Assembly (NCBI GenBank): GCA_964583765.1
Contig: CAZOWW010000203.1
Coordinates: forward strand, 1-6,572
Origin: CAZOWW01 sp964583765
Lineage (GTDB): Bacteria; Actinomycetota; Actinomycetes; Actinomycetales; Kineosporiaceae
Length of the DNA stretch: 6,572 nt
Reading direction: 5' to 3'
Shown here: in pieces, positions 5,386 through 6,572 of the stretch
How the letters are laid out: every line of letters begins with the position of its first letter
Numbering within the stretch: the stretch's first letter is position 1
The notes under the pieces: generated by a model
Told to the model about the DNA's origin: nothing
The model's database searches: none
Seen by the model: only the letters and a program-made list of their open reading frames with translations
Program-made: the position numbers and the translations under genes

Positions 5386-5427
5386 CCCGGCGCCGGCGCC
5401 CCCGTCCACGGGGACGCCGGCGCCGGG
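5386..5427 (-). terminator. Very strong hairpin between pup and prcB
   Basis: CCCGGCGCCGGCG (5386-5398) is the exact reverse complement of 5415-5427, a 13-bp stem. After one C-A mismatch, CCCCG (5400-5404) pairs with CGGGG (5409-5413) around a TCCA loop, for 18 pairs in all. It starts 40 nt after the pup stop. No T-run is seen. It is the strongest structure in the window and probably terminates or attenuates the pup transcript before prcBA. Confidence 0.65.
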
Positions 5428-5467
5428 CCGGTCACGGAACGCTCGAGGTCACGGGGCGACAGCCCGC

Positions 5468-5656
5468 TCACTGCCCGCCCTTCTGGACGAACCCCTTCAC
5501 GAACTCCTCGGCATTGGTCTCGAGGACGTCGTCGATCTCGTCGAGGATCGCGTCCACGTCGTCGTCGTGGATCTGGGCCTGCGGGGTGGTGGGAACGGGC
5601 ACGTCCTCGGGGTCGTCGTCGGGACGCTGCGGTTGTTGCTGCTCCTGCCCGGACAT
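5468..5656 (-). CDS. pup: Prokaryotic ubiquitin-like protein Pup
   Basis: The 62-residue product is the small, mostly disordered tag joined to substrate lysines for proteasomal degradation. It ends in QKGGQ, so it needs deamidation by Dop before PafA can use it. The central acidic segment (DDDVDAILDEIDDVLETNAE, residues 31-50) is the part that folds into a helix on the Mpa/ARC coiled coil. The only lysines are Lys54 and Lys59; Lys59 corresponds to the Lys next to the GGQ end in M. tuberculosis Pup. The N-terminal third is Gln/Pro/Asp-rich and lacks lysine. The ATG at 5654-5656 is fixed by AAGGAGG 6 nt upstream. A longer frame reaching 5740 has no similarity to Pup. Pup looks fully functional. 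Confidence 0.97.
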   Translation of the reverse strand: MSGQEQQQPQRPDDDPEDVPVPTTPQAQIHDDDVDAILDEIDDVLETNAEEFVKGFVQKGGQ

Positions 5657-5662
5657 GGCGGT

Positions 5663-5669
5663 CCTCCTT
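5663..5669 (-). promoter_or_regulatory. Strong ribosome binding site of pup
   Basis: AAGGAGG on the minus strand, 6 nt before the ATG, is the best Shine-Dalgarno sequence in the window. It fits high Pup synthesis and rules out the longer upstream start. Confidence 0.8.
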
Positions 5670-5719
5670 GTCGTGAAGGGGCGCGATCTGCCCGCACCGG
5701 GTCGATCCGCCTCCTCGTA

Positions 5720-5737
5720 CGATCCTAGGTCGGATCG
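5720..5737 (-). terminator. Weak hairpin between dop and pup
   Basis: CGATCC (5720-5725) and GGATCG (5732-5737) form a 6-bp stem with a 6-nt loop, 6 nt past the dop stop. It is too short to be a convincing terminator. The 87-bp dop-pup gap holds no better structure and no clear promoter. Confidence 0.25.
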
Positions 5738-5743
5738 CACTGA

Positions 5744-6571
5744 TCAGCGCGAACCCAGGGCTGTGACCAGATCCTCAGCCGTCGGGCAGCGGTCGAGCAA
5801 GGCCCCCACGTGCGCCCGGGTGCCGCGGGTCGGGTCCATCGTGGGCACCCGCTGCAGAGCACCCCAGCCGGGGATGTCGAAGATGACCGAGTCCCACGAC
5901 GCCGCCGCGACCTGCGCGCCGTACAACGACAGGCAGCGACCCCGGAAATAGGCCCGGGTGTCCTCGGGGGGTTCGGTGACCGCCCGCTCGATCTCCTCCT
6001 CGGAGACGAGCAACTCCACCTGCCCCCGGGCGGCGAGCCGGTGCCACAGACCCTTCTCCGGCCGCACGTCCGCCCACTGCAGATCGATCAGCTGCAGGCG
6101 GGAGGCGTCCCAGGCGAGGGACTCGCGCTGGCGGAAGCCCTCCAGCAGCCGCAGCTTGGCCACCCAGTCCAGTTCACGAGCGCAGGACATGGGATCGGTC
6201 TCCAACCGGCTGAGCACGCTCTCCCAGCGGGTGATGACCTCCTTCGTGGCCGCGTCGATGTCGCTGCCGAACCGGTCGTCGAGGAAGGCGTGCACCTGCT
6301 CGAGGTAGAGCCACTGCAGTTGCACCGCGGTCAGCCGCGTGCCGTCCCGCAGACTGATCCGGGTGCGCAGGCTCGGGTCGTGGGAGATCCGGTGCAGCGC
6401 CGTCACGGGGCGGTCGACACTCAGGTCGCGCGTGAACGCCCTCGCCTCGATCAGGCTCAACACCAGTGCGGTGGTACCGAACTTCAGCAGGGTCGCCACG
6501 TCGCACTGCGTCGCATCCCCGATGATCACGTGGAGCCGCCGGAACCGATCGGCGCTCGCGTGCGGCTCGTC
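5744..6571 (-). CDS. dop: Dop, Pup deamidase/depupylase, C-terminal 275 residues (start outside window)
   Basis: Dop converts the C-terminal Gln of Pup to Glu and also removes Pup from substrates; it is a paralogue of PafA. The window has the part from DEPHASADRFRRLH to the natural end, about 55% of a protein usually near 500 residues. Dop-specific blocks include AKLRLLEGFRQRESL, DTRAYFRGRCLSLYG, AASWDSVIFD and RAHVGALLD, which separate it from PafA. The upstream edge is in frame to the last base pair, so the ORF continues past 6572. The GTG at 6527-6529 is internal. One oddity is the sequence GDATQCDVAT at 6491-6520, where Dop and PafA normally have GD-x-N-x-x-E (GDANLAE, GDSNMSE). The N-terminal Mg-ATP-binding residues lie outside the window, so activity cannot be judged. 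It stands 87 bp upstream of pup. Confidence 0.95.
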   Translation of the reverse strand, partial: DEPHASADRFRRLHVIIGDATQCDVATLLKFGTTALVLSLIEARAFTRDLSVDRPVTALHRISHDPSLRTRISLRDGTRLTAVQLQWLYLEQVHAFLDDRFGSDIDAATKEVITRWESVLSRLETDPMSCARELDWVAKLRLLEGFRQRESLAWDASRLQLIDLQWADVRPEKGLWHRLAARGQVELLVSEEEIERAVTEPPEDTRAYFRGRCLSLYGAQVAAASWDSVIFDIPGWGALQRVPTMDPTRGTRAHVGALLDRCPTAEDLVTALGSR

Positions 6572-6572
6572 C

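Noticed and set aside
5251..5409. Longer prcB starting near 5409
   Set aside because: The extra 53 residues match nothing in PrcB, and the extended frame would run through the arms of the strong hairpin and the direct repeats.
4696..5676. 326-codon plus-strand open frame opposite prcB and pup
   Set aside because: Low-complexity Arg/Gly/Pro translation lying antisense to two certain genes and the intergenic hairpin.
5722..5727. TAGGAT as a -10 element for pup
   Set aside because: No -35 at a suitable distance, and it lies inside a palindromic CCTAGG context; too weak to annotate.
5657..5740. Longer pup starting near 5740
   Set aside because: The strong AAGGAGG site 6 nt before the ATG at 5654-5656 and the normal Pup length fix the shorter form.

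Overview
The window is high-GC actinobacterial chromosome carrying most of a Pup-proteasome locus. On the minus strand, right to left, it holds the C-terminal part of dop, then pup, prcB, prcA, pafA, a tandem-FKBP lipoprotein gene and a GNAT acetyltransferase gene. The 3' end of a plus-strand gene (probably DUF3866 family) converges on them at the far left. Proteasome genes of this type, strong codon bias and dop-pup-prcB-prcA-pafA synteny place it in Actinobacteria; I cannot fix the genus.

Region by region: 1-370 is the end of a plus-strand CDS followed by a convergent intergenic stretch with six 18-bp tandem units and two terminator-like hairpins. 371-958 is a GNAT acetyltransferase. 1091-2059 is an exported, lipid-anchored peptidyl-prolyl isomerase with two FKBP domains. 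2167-3528 is pafA, the Pup ligase, interrupted by one in-frame TAG at codon 159. 3674-5250 is prcA and prcB, overlapping by four bases (ATGA). 5468-5656 is pup, ending in GGQ. 5744-6571 is dop, cut by the window edge.

How the genes work together: Dop deamidates the C-terminal Gln of Pup to Glu, PafA ligates Pup-Glu to substrate lysines, and an AAA+ ATPase (Mpa/ARC, not in the window) delivers pupylated substrates to the 20S core made of PrcA and PrcB. Here Pup and both core subunits look intact, while the ligase gene carries a premature amber codon and Dop has an unusual motif at a normally conserved site.

The main points to check are the amber codon in pafA, an 18-bp-stem hairpin between pup and prcB, -10-like hexamers 6-7 nt upstream of the start codons of three genes (suggesting leaderless mRNAs), and the 18-bp tandem repeat that begins at the stop codon of the leftmost gene. 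No RNA gene, insertion sequence or CRISPR array was seen, and no stretch over 300 bases lacks a gene.
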